A stretch of 64,000 nucleotides of DNA from Streptomyces cadmiisoli (GTDB taxonomy: Bacteria > Actinomycetota > Actinomycetes > Streptomycetales > Streptomycetaceae), in NCBI RefSeq assembly GCF_003261055.1, contig NZ_CP030073.1:7874001-7938000 (forward strand), given 5' to 3'. The translations under genes were made by a program, and so were the position numbers. A model generated the notes under the pieces. It was given only the letters and a program-made list of their open reading frames with translations, ran no database searches and had not been told where the DNA came from. Shown here in pieces: positions 7,825 through 21,802 of the stretch (its first letter is position 1; the number at the start of each line of letters is the position of its first letter).

Positions 7825-7872
7825 TCTCAGCGGAAGACGTTGTCGTCGGCACTCTCAGCGGAAGACGTTGTC
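7825..7872. repeat. 28-bp-period tandem duplication at the 3' end of the synthetase gene
   Basis: A 20-bp sequence at 7825-7844 recurs exactly at 7853-7872, 28 bp apart. The second copy spans the final codons and TGA of the acyl-CoA synthetase (encoding DNVFR-stop); the first is a displaced copy of the same gene end. It is a small local duplication just past the coding region. Confidence 0.85.
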
Positions 7873-9759
7873 CGAGTCGTCCCATCCGGCGGGTTCCTCG
7901 GGAACACCGCTCCCGGACGGCCGCGAGCGCGTCTGGTACATCACGTCGATCTCTGCGGCGTAACGCTCCACGATCGCGTCCCGGCGCAGCTTCATCGACG
8001 GCGTCAGCAGCCCGTTCGCCACGTCGAACGGCTCGGGCAGCAGACGGAACACCCGGATCGACTCCGACCGCGACACCGTGCTGTTCGCCGCCGCGATCGC
8101 GCGCGCGACCTCCTCGCGCAGCGCGTTCTCCTCCCGGGCCTCGCGCACCGACGCGTCGCCCTGCATCATCAGCCCCGCCTGCCAGTGCGCCAGGAACTCC
8201 GGGTCCAGGGTGATCAGGGCTCCTACACAGGGCCGGTTGTCGCCCACCACCACCGCCTGGTGAACGAGCGGATGCATCCGCAGCCGCTGCTCCAGCGCGG
8301 CCGGGGCGACACTCTTGCCGCTGTTCGTGATGATGACGTCCTTCTTGCGGCCGGTGATCGTCAGATAGCCCTCGGAGTCCAGCCGCCCCAGGTCGCCGGT
8401 GGCCAGCCAGCCCGCCCAGAGCGCGGCCCGCGTGGCCATCCGGTCGTGGACGTAGCCCTGGAACACCGCCGGGCCGCGCACCATGATCTCGCCGTCCGCG
8501 GCGACCCGGATCTCCATGCCCGGCAGCGCCTGCCCGACGGTGCCGGACTTCTCCCGGCCGAGCGGCTGCATGGTGAGCCCGCCGCTGGTCTCGGTCAGCC
8601 CGTACCCGTCGTGCACATAGATGCCGATGCCCTCGTAGAAAAGGGACAGTTCACGGCTGAGCGGCGAGCCGCCCGACGTCGCCCGGCCCACCCGGCCGCC
8701 GAACGCCGACCGCAGCCTGCGGTACACCGTCCGCTCGTACACCGCGTGTTGCAGCCGCAGATCGAGTCCCGGCCCCGACCCCCGGCCCAGCCGCTGCCGT
8801 TCCGTGGCCGCGGCGAAGTCCCGGGCGGTCTCCGCGGCCCGCTCGAACAGCGCGCCCCGGCCCGACTGCTGCGCCGCCCGCAGAAAGTTCTTGTAGATCT
8901 TCTCGAACACCGACGGCACGCCGTAGAAGTAGGTGGGCCGGAAGCTGCGCAGCGCCGACGACATGGCCTGGGCGCTCAGATCGGGTTCGTGGCCCATCAG
9001 CAGTCCGCCGCGGATGCACAGGCCCTGGATCATCAGGCCGTACACGTGGGAGAAGGGCAGGAAGGCCAGGATCCGGCCCTGCTCGCCGGGCGGCGCGGCG
9101 GTGTGGCCCCAGCCGGCGAGGAGCGTGTCGCAGGGGCTCGCCAGGCCTCGATGGCTCAGGGCGCAGCCCATCTGCCGGCCCGAGGTGCCCGACGTGTACG
9201 CGATCACCGCGGTGGCGTCGGGCAGCACGATCCGGCGCAGCGAGTCGACCGTGGCCGCCGGGAGGAACTCGCCCCGGGCGGCCAGGTCCTCCAGCGCGCC
9301 CGCGTCCAACTGCCACACGTGCCGCAGCCCCTTGAGCGTGGCGCAGACGGAGCCGACCGTCATGACGCCCTGCTCGTCCTCGACCACCACGGCCACGCAG
9401 CCGGCGTCCCGCAGGATCCATTCGACCTGGTCGCGTGAGGACGTCGGATGGATCGGGACGACCTCCGCCCCGACCGTCCACAGGGCGTAGCTGAGCACGG
9501 TCCACTCGTAACGGGTCCGGGCCATGATCGCGACGCGGTGACCGGGCGAGATGCCCGACGCGACCAGGCCCTTGGCCAGATCCACCACCTCGTCCCGCAG
9601 TTCGACCGCGGTGATCTCCTCCCAGACCTCCGACGAGGGATCGGAGCGGTGCGCGATCAGCGGAAGGGTGGGATTCCGGGCCGCCGTCTCGAAGAGACTG
9701 TCGGCCAGCCCGCCGGTGAGCGGCTGGACCGTCGCGGGAGCGAGGGCGAAGTCGCGCAT
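7855..9759 (-). CDS. Long-chain acyl-CoA synthetase (AMP-forming)
   Basis: A 634-residue ANL-superfamily enzyme, expected to activate fatty acids to acyl-CoA through an acyl-adenylate. Visible motifs are the P-loop (AYTSGTSG, about residue 195), the DGYGLTETSGG core motif and the hinge YLTITGRKKDVIITNSGK with the catalytic lysine. The P-loop departs from the usual TSGTTGxPKG: here it reads SGTSGRQMG, with the lysine replaced by Met. The length agrees with bacterial FadD15-like enzymes. The ATG at 9759 follows CAGGAG and is preferred over a frame open to 9963. The end of the gene is duplicated just downstream. Confidence 0.88.
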   Translation of the reverse strand: MRDFALAPATVQPLTGGLADSLFETAARNPTLPLIAHRSDPSSEVWEEITAVELRDEVVDLAKGLVASGISPGHRVAIMARTRYEWTVLSYALWTVGAEVVPIHPTSSRDQVEWILRDAGCVAVVVEDEQGVMTVGSVCATLKGLRHVWQLDAGALEDLAARGEFLPAATVDSLRRIVLPDATAVIAYTSGTSGRQMGCALSHRGLASPCDTLLAGWGHTAAPPGEQGRILAFLPFSHVYGLMIQGLCIRGGLLMGHEPDLSAQAMSSALRSFRPTYFYGVPSVFEKIYKNFLRAAQQSGRGALFERAAETARDFAAATERQRLGRGSGPGLDLRLQHAVYERTVYRRLRSAFGGRVGRATSGGSPLSRELSLFYEGIGIYVHDGYGLTETSGGLTMQPLGREKSGTVGQALPGMEIRVAADGEIMVRGPAVFQGYVHDRMATRAALWAGWLATGDLGRLDSEGYLTITGRKKDVIITNSGKSVAPAALEQRLRMHPLVHQAVVVGDNRPCVGALITLDPEFLAHWQAGLMMQGDASVREAREENALREEVARAIAAANSTVSRSESIRVFRLLPEPFDVANGLLTPSMKLRRDAIVERYAAEIDVMYQTRSRPSGSGVPEEPAGWDDSDNVFR

Positions 9760-9892
9760 GCGCTGCTCCTGAGGTGTACGGGCTGTGACTCCGCCGACGA
9801 GCACTGTTATCAACGGTGGTCGAATGTAGCCCAGGTGGGACCGGTTCGTGCCACAAACCGAGAACTGAATCCGTCTTGTTGATCTCGGTGGC

Positions 9893-10981
9893 TCAGCCCT
9901 GCGTGCGGCGTACGCACTCCACGACGACGTCCCGCAGCCGCCCGGTGCGTTCCAGCAGCTCACGCTGTACGCGGGCGCCGTTGCCGTGCCGCAGCAGCGC
10001 CTCGCAGGACGCCCGCGCGAGATCGAGGTCCCCGCTGTCGGCGAGCGCGTCCCCGGTGTGCTCCAGCAGCGCCCGGACGACCGTTTCGGCGGGCGCGGGG
10101 CGCAGCGCCGCCGGGTGGAGGAGGTCCCCGGTCAGCCCCGAGCGGGCGGCCCGCCAGGCCGCCAGCCGGAGCAGGCTCACACTGTGCCCGGCCGGCTCCC
10201 GCCCGGCGCGCCATTCGCGCGCGGCCGTCTCGACCAGCCCCCGGGTCAGGACCGCGATCAGGACGGCGGTGTCCGCGTGCAGACACACGTCCGCGACCCG
10301 GACCTCCACCGTCGGATAGCGACGGGACAGCCGGACGTCGAAGTAGACCATCGCCTCGTCGAGGACGGCACCGGTGGCCACCATGTCCGCGACCCGCCGG
10401 TGATAGCGCGCGGCCGAGCCGAACACCTCCGTGGGCCCGGCCGACGGCCAGCGCTGCCAGACCCGGCTGCGGTAGCTGCTGTAACTGGTGTCCGTGCCCT
10501 GCCAGTAGGGGGAGTTGGCGCTCAGCGCCGACAGCACCGCGAGCCACGGGCGCATCCGGTCGATCACCGCCACGCCCTCCTCGTCGTCCGCGACCGACAC
10601 ATGGACGTGACAGCCGAGCACGAGCTGTTCCTGGGTGGCGATCCCGTACTGCCGCGCCATCCACTGGTAGCGCCGGTTCTCGCCGACGGAGGGGCTGACG
10701 GGCAGCGGCGACGTGGCGAGCGCCGCCACGGTGCAGCCGATCTCGCCGGCGTGCCGGGCGGCCTCCTCGCGGCACCGGCCGATCTCCGCGCGGAGGGCGG
10801 CCATGTCGGACTGCGGGTGCGTGGCGAACTCCAGCATCTGCTCGTGGAGTTCCTTCTCGAACACGTCCTGGTCCGGTTCCTCCTGCGCGGCCTGGGCGAG
10901 CACGGCGGCGGACCGGGCCCGGGGGTCACCCGTCTCCGGGTCCACCAGGAGGAGTTCCTCCTCCACTCCGACGGTGCGCAC
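9893..10981 (-). CDS. Carboxylate-amine ligase, YbdK/GCS2 family
   Basis: A 362-residue member of glutamate-cysteine ligase family 2. The N-terminus RTVGVEEELLLVD is the family hallmark, and LGCHVHVSV and a later FDVRLSRRYPTVEVRVAD block supply the metal/ATP-binding acid and His residues. E. coli YbdK has weak glutamate-cysteine ligase activity; the true substrate in actinobacteria is unknown. Two GTG starts are possible, 10999 and 10981; 10981 is chosen because GGAAGGG sits 9 nt before it and it gives the conserved MRTVGVEEE start. It lies 108 bp downstream of glgB on the same strand. Confidence 0.85.
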   Translation of the reverse strand: MRTVGVEEELLLVDPETGDPRARSAAVLAQAAQEEPDQDVFEKELHEQMLEFATHPQSDMAALRAEIGRCREEAARHAGEIGCTVAALATSPLPVSPSVGENRRYQWMARQYGIATQEQLVLGCHVHVSVADDEEGVAVIDRMRPWLAVLSALSANSPYWQGTDTSYSSYRSRVWQRWPSAGPTEVFGSAARYHRRVADMVATGAVLDEAMVYFDVRLSRRYPTVEVRVADVCLHADTAVLIAVLTRGLVETAAREWRAGREPAGHSVSLLRLAAWRAARSGLTGDLLHPAALRPAPAETVVRALLEHTGDALADSGDLDLARASCEALLRHGNGARVQRELLERTGRLRDVVVECVRRTQG

Positions 10982-11089
10982 CTGATGCGGCCCTTCCACG
11001 ACCCTGCACGGCGACGGAGGACTCCCGTCGTACGTCCCCGACTGCCCTCCACGGCCGTTCGGACACCTGACTGCCGGGATCCGGTCCGT

Positions 11090-13327
11090 TCAGACGGGCC
11101 GCAGCCAGACCGTGGCGAGGGGCGGCAGGGTCAGCCGGATGCTCGTGGGGCGTCCGTGCGCCTTCTGCGCCTCGGACTTGAGGGGGTCGGGGTGGGTGAT
11201 GCCACTGCCGCCGTAGGCGAGGTCGTCGGTGTTGAGGACCTCCCGCCAGGCCGGGACGTCGTCCGGGACACCCACCCGGTAGTCGTGGCGGACCACCGGG
11301 GAGAAGTTGCTGACCGCGAGGAGCGCCTCGCCCTCGGCGTCCAGACGCAGGAACGCGAAGACGTTGTCGTCCGCCGAGTCGCACGCCACCCACTGGAACC
11401 CCGCGGGGTCGGTGTCGCGCTGCCACAGCGCCGGGGTGCGCAGGTACCGGGAGTTGAGATCGCGCACCAGGTCGCGGACGCCGCGGTGGTCCGCCTCGGC
11501 GGCGTACTCGGGGTCGAGCAGCCACCAGTCGGGACCGTGGGCCTCCGACCACTCGCCGCCCTGCGCGAACTCCTGTCCCATGAACAGGAGCTGCTTGCCC
11601 GGATGGGCCCACATGAAGCCGAGGTACGCACGGTGGTCGGCGCGCTGCTGCCACCAGTCGCCGGGCATCTTCGACACCAGGGCCTGCTTGCCGTGGACGA
11701 CCTCGTCGTGCGAGATGGGCAGCACGTAGTTCTCGCTGTACGCGTAGATCATCGAGAAGGTCATCTCGTGGTGGTGGTACTTGCGGTGCACCGGCTCGTG
11801 GCTCATGTACTGGAGCGAGTCGTGCATCCAGCCCATGTTCCACTTCAGCCCGAAGCCCAGCCCGCCGCTCTCGGTCGGCCGGGTCACCCCGCCCCAGGCG
11901 GTGGACTCCTCGGCGATCGTCACCACTCCCGGCACCCTCCGGTACAGGGTCGCGTTCATCTCCTGGAGGAACGCCATCGCGTCCAGGTCCTCCCGACCGC
12001 CGAAGACGTTCGGGGTCCACTGGCCCGAGTCCCGTGAGTAGTCGAGGTAGAGCATGGAGGCCACCGCGTCCACGCGCAGGCCGTCGATGTGGAACTCCTC
12101 GCACCAGTACACGGCGTTGGCGACGAGGAAGTTGCGCACCTCGGTCCGGCCGAAGTCGAACTCGTACGTCCCCCAGTCGGGGTGCTCGGCCCGCTGCGCG
12201 TTTCCGGGCTCGTACAGCGGGTCCCCGTCGAACCGGGCCAGCGCCCAGTCGTCCTTCGGGAAGTGCGCCGGCACCCAGTCCATGATCACGCCGATGCCGG
12301 CCCGGTGCAGCGCGTCGACGAGGTACCGGAAGTCGTCGGGGGTGCCGAGCCGGGACGTCGGGGCGTAGAAGCCGGTGACCTGGTAGCCCCATGAGCCCCC
12401 GAAGGGGTGCTCGGCCACCGGCATCAGCTCGACATGGGTGAAGCCGAGGTCCTTGACGTACGCCGGCAACTGCTCCGCCAGCTCGCGGTACGTCAGGCCC
12501 GGCCGCCAGGACGGCAGATGGACCTCGTAGACCGAGAACGGCGCCTCGTGCACCGGAGTGTCGCCGCGATGGGCCAGCCACTCCTGGTCCCGCCACTCGT
12601 GGTGCGCGGCCGTCACCACGGACGCCGTCGCCGGCGGCACCTCCGTGCGCCGCGCCATCGGGTCCGCCTTCAGGAACCGGCCGCCGTACTGGGAGGTGAT
12701 CTCGAACTTGTACCGGGTGCCCTCGCCGATGCCCGGCAGGAACAGCTCCCACACACCGGACGAGCCGAGCGACCGCATCGGGAAGGCCGTGCCGTCCCAG
12801 CAGCAGAACTCCCCGGTGACCCGGACGCCCCGGGCGTTCGGCGCCCACACCGTGAAGCGGGTGCCGGTGACGCCCTGGTGGGTCATCGGCTCGGCGCCGA
12901 GCGCCTGCCAGAGCTGCTCGTGCCGGCCCTCCCTGATCAGGTGCAGGTCGAACTCACCCAGGGACGGCAGGAACCGGTACGGGTCATGGGCCTCGTGCTC
13001 CTCGTCCCCGTAGGCGACGAGCAGCGTGTAGTCCGGGACGGTCTCGGCCGGGAGCAGACAGGAGAAGAGACCGTCGCCCTCCGGGGCCAGCTCGATCCGC
13101 TCCCCGCCGGCCAGCACGCTCACCGAGCGGGCGAACGGCCGCAGCGCCCGTACGGCGATCCCGCCGGGGACGGGGTGCGCGCCCAGCAGGGCGTGCGGAT
13201 CGTGATGGGCGCCCGCCAGCAGGCGCTCGCGGTCGGCCGGGTCCATGGGCGGTGCGCCGCGGGCCGCGTCCTGTGCGGACGGGAGCGGGCCCGAGGGCTC
13301 CGGGATTGAGGTGTCGTGCAGCGCCAC
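11090..13327 (-). CDS. glgB: 1,4-alpha-glucan branching enzyme
   Basis: A 745-residue GH13 branching enzyme that creates alpha-1,6 branches in glycogen-like glucan. It has an N-terminal GlgB_N/CBM48 pair (residues ~40-240), the catalytic barrel with nucleophile D420 (GLRVDAVAS), acid E473 (IAEESTAW) and ISHDEV, and a C-terminal beta domain. The length is typical of actinobacterial GlgB. It follows mak by only 4 bp, so it is the last core gene of the glgE-treS-mak-glgB operon. Streptomyces that carry two glg clusters use them at different developmental stages (known for S. coelicolor), so this may be one of two glgB copies. Confidence 0.96.
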   Translation of the reverse strand: MALHDTSIPEPSGPLPSAQDAARGAPPMDPADRERLLAGAHHDPHALLGAHPVPGGIAVRALRPFARSVSVLAGGERIELAPEGDGLFSCLLPAETVPDYTLLVAYGDEEHEAHDPYRFLPSLGEFDLHLIREGRHEQLWQALGAEPMTHQGVTGTRFTVWAPNARGVRVTGEFCCWDGTAFPMRSLGSSGVWELFLPGIGEGTRYKFEITSQYGGRFLKADPMARRTEVPPATASVVTAAHHEWRDQEWLAHRGDTPVHEAPFSVYEVHLPSWRPGLTYRELAEQLPAYVKDLGFTHVELMPVAEHPFGGSWGYQVTGFYAPTSRLGTPDDFRYLVDALHRAGIGVIMDWVPAHFPKDDWALARFDGDPLYEPGNAQRAEHPDWGTYEFDFGRTEVRNFLVANAVYWCEEFHIDGLRVDAVASMLYLDYSRDSGQWTPNVFGGREDLDAMAFLQEMNATLYRRVPGVVTIAEESTAWGGVTRPTESGGLGFGLKWNMGWMHDSLQYMSHEPVHRKYHHHEMTFSMIYAYSENYVLPISHDEVVHGKQALVSKMPGDWWQQRADHRAYLGFMWAHPGKQLLFMGQEFAQGGEWSEAHGPDWWLLDPEYAAEADHRGVRDLVRDLNSRYLRTPALWQRDTDPAGFQWVACDSADDNVFAFLRLDAEGEALLAVSNFSPVVRHDYRVGVPDDVPAWREVLNTDDLAYGGSGITHPDPLKSEAQKAHGRPTSIRLTLPPLATVWLRPV

Positions 13328-13331
13328 GGCG

Positions 13332-14714
13332 TCAGTCTCCTCTCACGGCGAGTCGTTCGATCGCCGCCATCGGTACGGGGAGCCAGTCCGGACGGTGCCT
13401 GGCTTCGTAGAGCACCTCGTAAACGGCCCGGTCGGTCTCGTAGGCACGAAGCAGCCCGTGCTTGGTGCGCGGGTCCCAGCCGGCCCGGGCGGCATAACCC
13501 GCACAGTAGGCCTCGCGGCAGCGGCTCGCCCACCGGGGACGCCACGGGCGGCGCTGCCGGGCCGCGTAGTCGAAGGAGCGCAGCATCCCGGCGATGTCCC
13601 GGACCGGTGACTGGGCGCTGCGCCGCTCGGCGAGCGGACGGGAGGGCTCGCCCTCGAAGTCGATGACGAACCACTCGCGGCCCGCGCGCAGCACCTGCCC
13701 GAGGTGCAGGTCTCCGTGGATGCGCTGGGCCGGAGGCCCGGGATCGCAGGTCAGCAGCGCGCTGAACGCGGTCCGCAGTCCGGGTACGAACGGCCGCAGC
13801 TTCGGGACGCTGTGCGCGGCGGCGTCCAGCCGCTCCGCCATCGCCGCCGCCGTACGGCGGTTCTCGCAGCGGCCGCCGGCCGGGAAGGCGGCGGCCAGCG
13901 CGAGATGGACCTCCGCCGTGGCCCGGCCCAGCTCGCGGGCCTCGGCGGTGAACTCGTCGCCGGTGGCGAGCGCGTGCAGGGCCAGGGCCCAGCCGTCGGA
14001 CGCGTCCGGCAGGAAGGGTTGCAGCACGCCGAGCGTCGCCTGCTGGGGCTGGGTGGTGCGGAACCACGCCACGGGCGCGGGGACCCGGTCGCAGCCCTGT
14101 CCGGCCAGCGCGCCCGGCACTTCCAGATCGGGGTTGACGCCGGGCTGGATACGGCGGAAGACCTTCAGGATGAACGCGTCGCCGTAGATCAGCGAGGAGT
14201 TCGACTGCTCGGCGTCCAGCAGCCGGGGCACCAGGCCGGCGGGCACCGGACTGGCCGGGTCGGCCTCGAAGCGCAGCGGGCCCGCCGAGCCGGGGTGGCG
14301 CAGCCGTTCCAGCAGCAGTTGTGCCGTGCGCGGGTCCTGGAGGGCGTCGTAGACCGTCATGCCGGCCAGCGGGCCCTCCTGGGCTCGGCCGATCAGGGCC
14401 CGGCCGAGGCGCGGGGTCGGGTGCTCGCGGACCCCGAGGAGCAGTTGGTAGCAGTCACCGGGCGGGGGAGTGCCGCCGGGGGAGGGCACTCCTGCGAGAC
14501 CCGCGTGTCCGCCCGAGTGCCCGGCGTGCACCAGCAGATGCAGACACCCCGGGAACAGTTCCGTCATCGACAGCAGGATCAGGTCGGTGACGGGCCGGTC
14601 CTTGCCGGCGAACCAGCGCTGGCGGGGCAGCCACTCGCGCAGCAGCCCGTCGAGCGAGGCCATGGACCGGGCGAGTCCACAGACGCTCGGGCGCAGGGAC
14701 GCGGTCTTCGTCAT
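13332..14714 (-). CDS. mak: Maltokinase
   Basis: A 460-residue phosphotransferase that makes maltose-1-phosphate from maltose and ATP, feeding GlgE. The N-terminal cap has [17 protein letters not shown] as in characterised maltokinases. The kinase lobe has K184 (ILKVF), the catalytic HGDLHLGQ (residues 333-340) and the metal-binding D352 (IDFEGEP). A near-ideal GAAAGGAGG site precedes the ATG. It lies 28 bp after treS and 4 bp before glgB. In many actinobacteria treS and mak are fused; here they are separate. Confidence 0.94.
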   Translation of the reverse strand: MTKTASLRPSVCGLARSMASLDGLLREWLPRQRWFAGKDRPVTDLILLSMTELFPGCLHLLVHAGHSGGHAGLAGVPSPGGTPPPGDCYQLLLGVREHPTPRLGRALIGRAQEGPLAGMTVYDALQDPRTAQLLLERLRHPGSAGPLRFEADPASPVPAGLVPRLLDAEQSNSSLIYGDAFILKVFRRIQPGVNPDLEVPGALAGQGCDRVPAPVAWFRTTQPQQATLGVLQPFLPDASDGWALALHALATGDEFTAEARELGRATAEVHLALAAAFPAGGRCENRRTAAAMAERLDAAAHSVPKLRPFVPGLRTAFSALLTCDPGPPAQRIHGDLHLGQVLRAGREWFVIDFEGEPSRPLAERRSAQSPVRDIAGMLRSFDYAARQRRPWRPRWASRCREAYCAGYAARAGWDPRTKHGLLRAYETDRAVYEVLYEARHRPDWLPVPMAAIERLAVRGD

Positions 14715-14742
14715 GGAGACGCCTCCTTTCGTCGGCGCACTC

Positions 14743-16457
<1,715 letters not shown>

Positions 16458-16461
<4 letters not shown>

Positions 16462-18455
16462 GACGCTGCTGACCCTCCGTTCTGCGGCGAGGCGGGCGAC
16501 CGCTGGACGTGGAACACATGGGCCGGAGCCCGGCCCGGGTCCAGGCGCACATAGTTGGTGCTGCCCCAGTGGTAGGTCTCACCCGTCAGTTCGTCGCGCA
16601 CCGGTACCGACTCGTACCGGTCCAGGCCGAGTTGCGGCATGTCCAATGAGACCGTGGCCTCCTGGGTGTGGTGGGGATCGAGGTTGGCGACCACCAGGAC
16701 GGTGTCGGCGCCCGTGCGCTTGCTGTACGCGATGAGGGCGTCGTTGTCGGTCCGGTGGAAGTGGAGATTCCTGAGCCGGCGCAGCGCGGGGTGCTCCCGG
16801 CGGATGGTGTTGAGGGTGGTGATCAGGGGGGCGATGGTGCGGCCCTCGCGTTCGGCGGCGTCCCAGTCACGGGGTTTGAGCTGGTATTTCTCCGAGTCGA
16901 GGTATTCCTCGCCGCCGTCCCGCAGCGGGGTGTTCTCGCACAGTTCGTAGCCCGAGTACACGCCCCAGGTGGGCGAGAGGGTGGCGGCGAGCACGGCCCG
17001 GACCTCGAAGGCGGGACGCCCGCCGTGCTGGAGGTAGGCGTGCAGGATGTCGGGCGTGTTGACGAAGAAGTTGGGCCGCATGTAGGAGGCGGCCTCCCCC
17101 GACAGTTCGGTCAGGTACTCCGTCAGTTCCTGACGTGTGTTGCGCCAGGTGAAGTAGGTGTACGACTGCTGGAAGCCGATCTGCGCCAGCGTGTGCATCA
17201 TCGCGGGCCGGGTGAACGCCTCCGCCAGGAAGATCACGTCCGGGTCGGTGCCGTTGACGTCCGCGATCACCCGCTCCCAGAACACCACCGGCTTGGTGTG
17301 CGGATTGTCCACCCGGAAGATCCGCACCCCGTGCGCCATCCAGTGCCGCAGCACCCGCACCGTCTCCGCCACCAGCCCCGCCATGTCCCGGTCGAACGCG
17401 ACGGGGTAGATGTCCTGGTACTTCTTCGGCGGGTTCTCCGCGTACGCGATCGACCCGTCCGGGCGGTGGTGGAACCACTCCGGATGCTTGTCCACCCACG
17501 GATGGTCCGGCGAGCACTGCAACGCGAAGTCCAGCGCCACCTCCAGCCCCAGCGCCGCAGCCCGGGCCACGAACCGGTCGAAGTCCTCGATCGTGCCCAG
17601 CGCCGGATGCAGCGCGTCGTGCCCGCCCTCCGGCGAACCGATCGCCCAGGGCACCCCCACGTCCTCCGGCGTGGGCGACAGCGAGTTGTTGCGGCCCTTG
17701 CGGAACGTGCTGCCGATGGGATGCACCGGCGGCAGGTACACCACGTCGAACCCCATCGCCGCGATCGCGGGCAGCCGGCGCGCCGCGGTCCGGAACGTCC
17801 CGTGCGGCCGCTCCGCGGTGCCCTCGGAACGCGGGAAGAACTCGTACCACGACCCGAACAGCGCCCGCTCCCGCTCCACCAGCAACGGCAACGGATCCGA
17901 CGCTGTCACCGACTCCCGCAGCGGATACCGCGCCAGGACACCCGACACCTGCGGCGTCAACGCCGCCGCGAGGCGGGTCGCGACCGGCAGCGAGTCGTCC
18001 CGTAGCGTTTCGGCCGCCGCCAGCACCAGCGCCCGCGCCGCGGGCTCCGGCACCTCCCGCGAGGCCCGCTCGTACAGATCGGCGCCCTCTTCGAGGACCA
18101 GCCCGGTGTCGATGCCCGCGGGCACCTTGATCCGGGCGATCCGGCGCCAGGTGGTGAGCGGATCGCTCCACGCCTCCACGGTGTAGGTCCAGTGTCCCTC
18201 GGCGTCCGGCGTCACCTCGGCGCCCCAGCGGTCGGTGCCGGGGGCGAGTTCGCGCATCGGCGTCCACGGCCCGGCCCGGCCCTCCGGGTCCCGCAGCACG
18301 ACGTTGGCCGCGACCGCGTCGTGTCCCTCACGGAACACGGTCGCGGTGACCTGGAACGTCTCGCCCGTGACTGCCTTCGCCGGACGCCTGCCGCACTCCA
18401 CCGCCGGGTGGACGTCCCGGACGGGGATGCGGCCGATGGCCTCGGTCGTACTCAT
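16458..18455 (-). CDS. glgE: Alpha-1,4-glucan:maltose-1-phosphate maltosyltransferase
   Basis: A 665-residue GH13_3 enzyme that adds maltosyl units from alpha-maltose-1-phosphate to linear alpha-1,4-glucan. An N-terminal beta domain (to ~residue 105) and helical insert precede the barrel. The nucleophile is D383 ([10 protein letters not shown]) and the acid is E412 (FLAEAFTRP); the 29-residue spacing equals that of the structurally characterised S. coelicolor enzyme (D394/E423). The ATG at 18455 follows GGAGGTGAG and is preferred over 18479. It heads the treS-mak-glgB run, and a terminator-like hairpin sits just upstream in the leader. Confidence 0.96.
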
Positions 18456-18477
18456 GGATCTCACCTCCGCCGTCATC

Positions 18478-18500
18478 AAAGCCGGGCCCCTCGGCCCGGC
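18478..18500 (-). terminator. Hairpin between DUF5133-like gene and glgE
   Basis: GCCGGGCC (18481-18488) pairs with GGCCCGGC (18493-18500) around a 4-nt loop, followed on the minus strand by TTT. It lies after the stop of the 98-residue gene and 25 nt before the glgE start, so it may end the first transcript or attenuate entry into the glg operon. Confidence 0.55.
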
Positions 18501-18524
18501 TCGGGATCCTGCACCGGAAGGGGA

Positions 18525-18821
18525 CTACAGCCCCGCCCGGGAACGCCTGCCCGCAGGGGGGCCTCGCCGATGGACACGACGGCGGCGTGGACGGCCCAAC
18601 TGCTCACGCAGATAACCGGCCTGGCCGGCGCGCAGATAGTGCTCGGCCGCCTCGGCGGCCTCGCGTGCGCAGCGCTTTCCCATCAGCACGCAGAGGGTGT
18701 AGCCGGAGTCCTCGAAGGTGGCTCGCACCGCGAGGTCGGCGGGGGAGGCCAGCATCACGCGTTCCCAGGCCCGGTAACGCCGCAGTTGCCGGGCGACTTC
18801 GGCTCTGGCGGGTAGCAGCAT
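18525..18821 (-). CDS. Small DUF5133-like protein
   Basis: A 98-residue protein that resembles the Streptomyces DUF5133 family: start MLLPARAEVARQLRRYRAWER, then a DSGYTLCVLMGKR block matching the family's DTxYTLCVxTGxR pattern, and an AAEHYL helix. The C-terminus is Arg/Gly/Pro-rich and low complexity. The ATG is preceded by GGAAGG at a slightly long distance. The gene is upstream of glgE on the same strand but separated by a terminator-like hairpin. The function of the family is unknown. Confidence 0.65.
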   Translation of the reverse strand: MLLPARAEVARQLRRYRAWERVMLASPADLAVRATFEDSGYTLCVLMGKRCAREAAEAAEHYLRAGQAGYLREQLGRPRRRRVHRRGPPAGRRSRAGL

Positions 18822-19124
18822 GGCGCCGTGTCACCTTCCGGGCGCTCGATGGGCACGTTCCCGACGGTCGGGCCGGCGGCCGTGCGCGCACAGGGGCACG
18901 GATCCGTTTGCGGCGATCGAGGCCTTTACTCATGGTGCACGGTTGGTGACTGAACGTCTTGTTAGAGCTTCAACCATCCGGGGTCTTCTGCTCGTGTTGC
19001 ACGGATGGGCTAGCAGCCCCACTGTTGAGATGACTCAGAAGCGATCAATGTTCACGCTTCGTGTCCGGGGGTCGGCCCGCTAGGGCGAGGGAAGCGAGAG
19101 CCTCGCTGGTGAGGAGCCACGACG
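18822..19124. promoter_or_regulatory. Divergent intergenic region of the glg cluster
   Basis: This 303-bp interval separates the minus-strand DUF5133-like gene from the plus-strand pep2A-like/glgX operon. It is AT-richer than its surroundings between about 18925 and 19060, where promoters for both directions must lie. The motif ACGCTTCGTGTCCG (about 19050) faintly resembles the leader box of the sigma genes. A 6-bp stem GCGAGG/CCTCGC lies just before the plus-strand start. I could not assign a confident promoter. Confidence 0.4.
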
Positions 19125-19633
19125 ATGAAGACCGCAGTGCCCTGCTACTACCACCTGGACGTGGAAGTGAGTCCGGAACGTGTCGGACAGGTCAGCCGCA
19201 TCCTGGCCGCCCACCTCAGGTACTGGAACCTGGAGATGCTCGCCGAGTCCGTCTGCGGCGGTGCGGAACTGCTGCTGAGGGCCATCGACCGGCACGCGAC
19301 CGACAAGCACACGTCGATCGAGATGTGGTGGAACCGCCAGCACCTGATCACCGCCGTCGGCGGCGACGACCGCGACCTGCGTCCCGACCAGGACCTCCGC
19401 GCCTGCCTGGAGCACATCGCCGCCACCAGCGACGGCTGGGGCTGCTGCGCCACCGACACCGGCAGCAAGGTCATCTGGTTCTCCCAGCGGGCCCGTGCCG
19501 GCCAGCGTGTCCCGCTGGTGCCGAAGGCGCCCGCGCCGAATCTGCGCGAGGGGCTCCAGGTGCCCCGCGAACTCCCGGCCGTCACACTGGCCGGCCCGAC
19601 GAACCCGGCGCACGGCGCCCTGGAGGACGCCCG

Positions 19634-19637
<4 letters not shown>
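19125..19637 (+). CDS. Pep2A-like glg-cluster protein of unknown function
   Basis: A 170-residue protein starting MKTAVPCYYHLDVEVSPERV. Its N-terminal half resembles the small HATPase-like proteins (RILAAHLRYWNLEML and GGAELLLRAIDRHATDK, a degenerate N-box in which the Asn is replaced by Asp), so it may be a decayed GHKL fold rather than an active ATPase. Homologues occur next to glg genes in Streptomyces (from memory). It ends in a GTGA overlap with glgX, so the two are translationally coupled. A regulatory role in glycogen metabolism is an inference from position. Confidence 0.7.
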
Positions 19638-21781
<2,144 letters not shown>

Positions 21782-21782
21782 A

Positions 21783-21799
21783 CGGGCCGCTCCGGCCCG
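21783..21799. terminator. Short bidirectional hairpin
   Basis: CGGGCCG (21783-21789) pairs with CGGCCCG (21793-21799) around a 3-nt loop in the 21-bp gap between the convergent glgX and VOC genes. No T-run follows in either direction. Confidence 0.45.
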
Positions 21800-21802
21800 G
21801 TG

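Noticed and set aside
18822..19124. WhiG-type promoter in the glg divergent region
   Set aside because: TAAA and GCCG motifs occur on the minus strand but with a 10-nt rather than 15-16-nt spacer.
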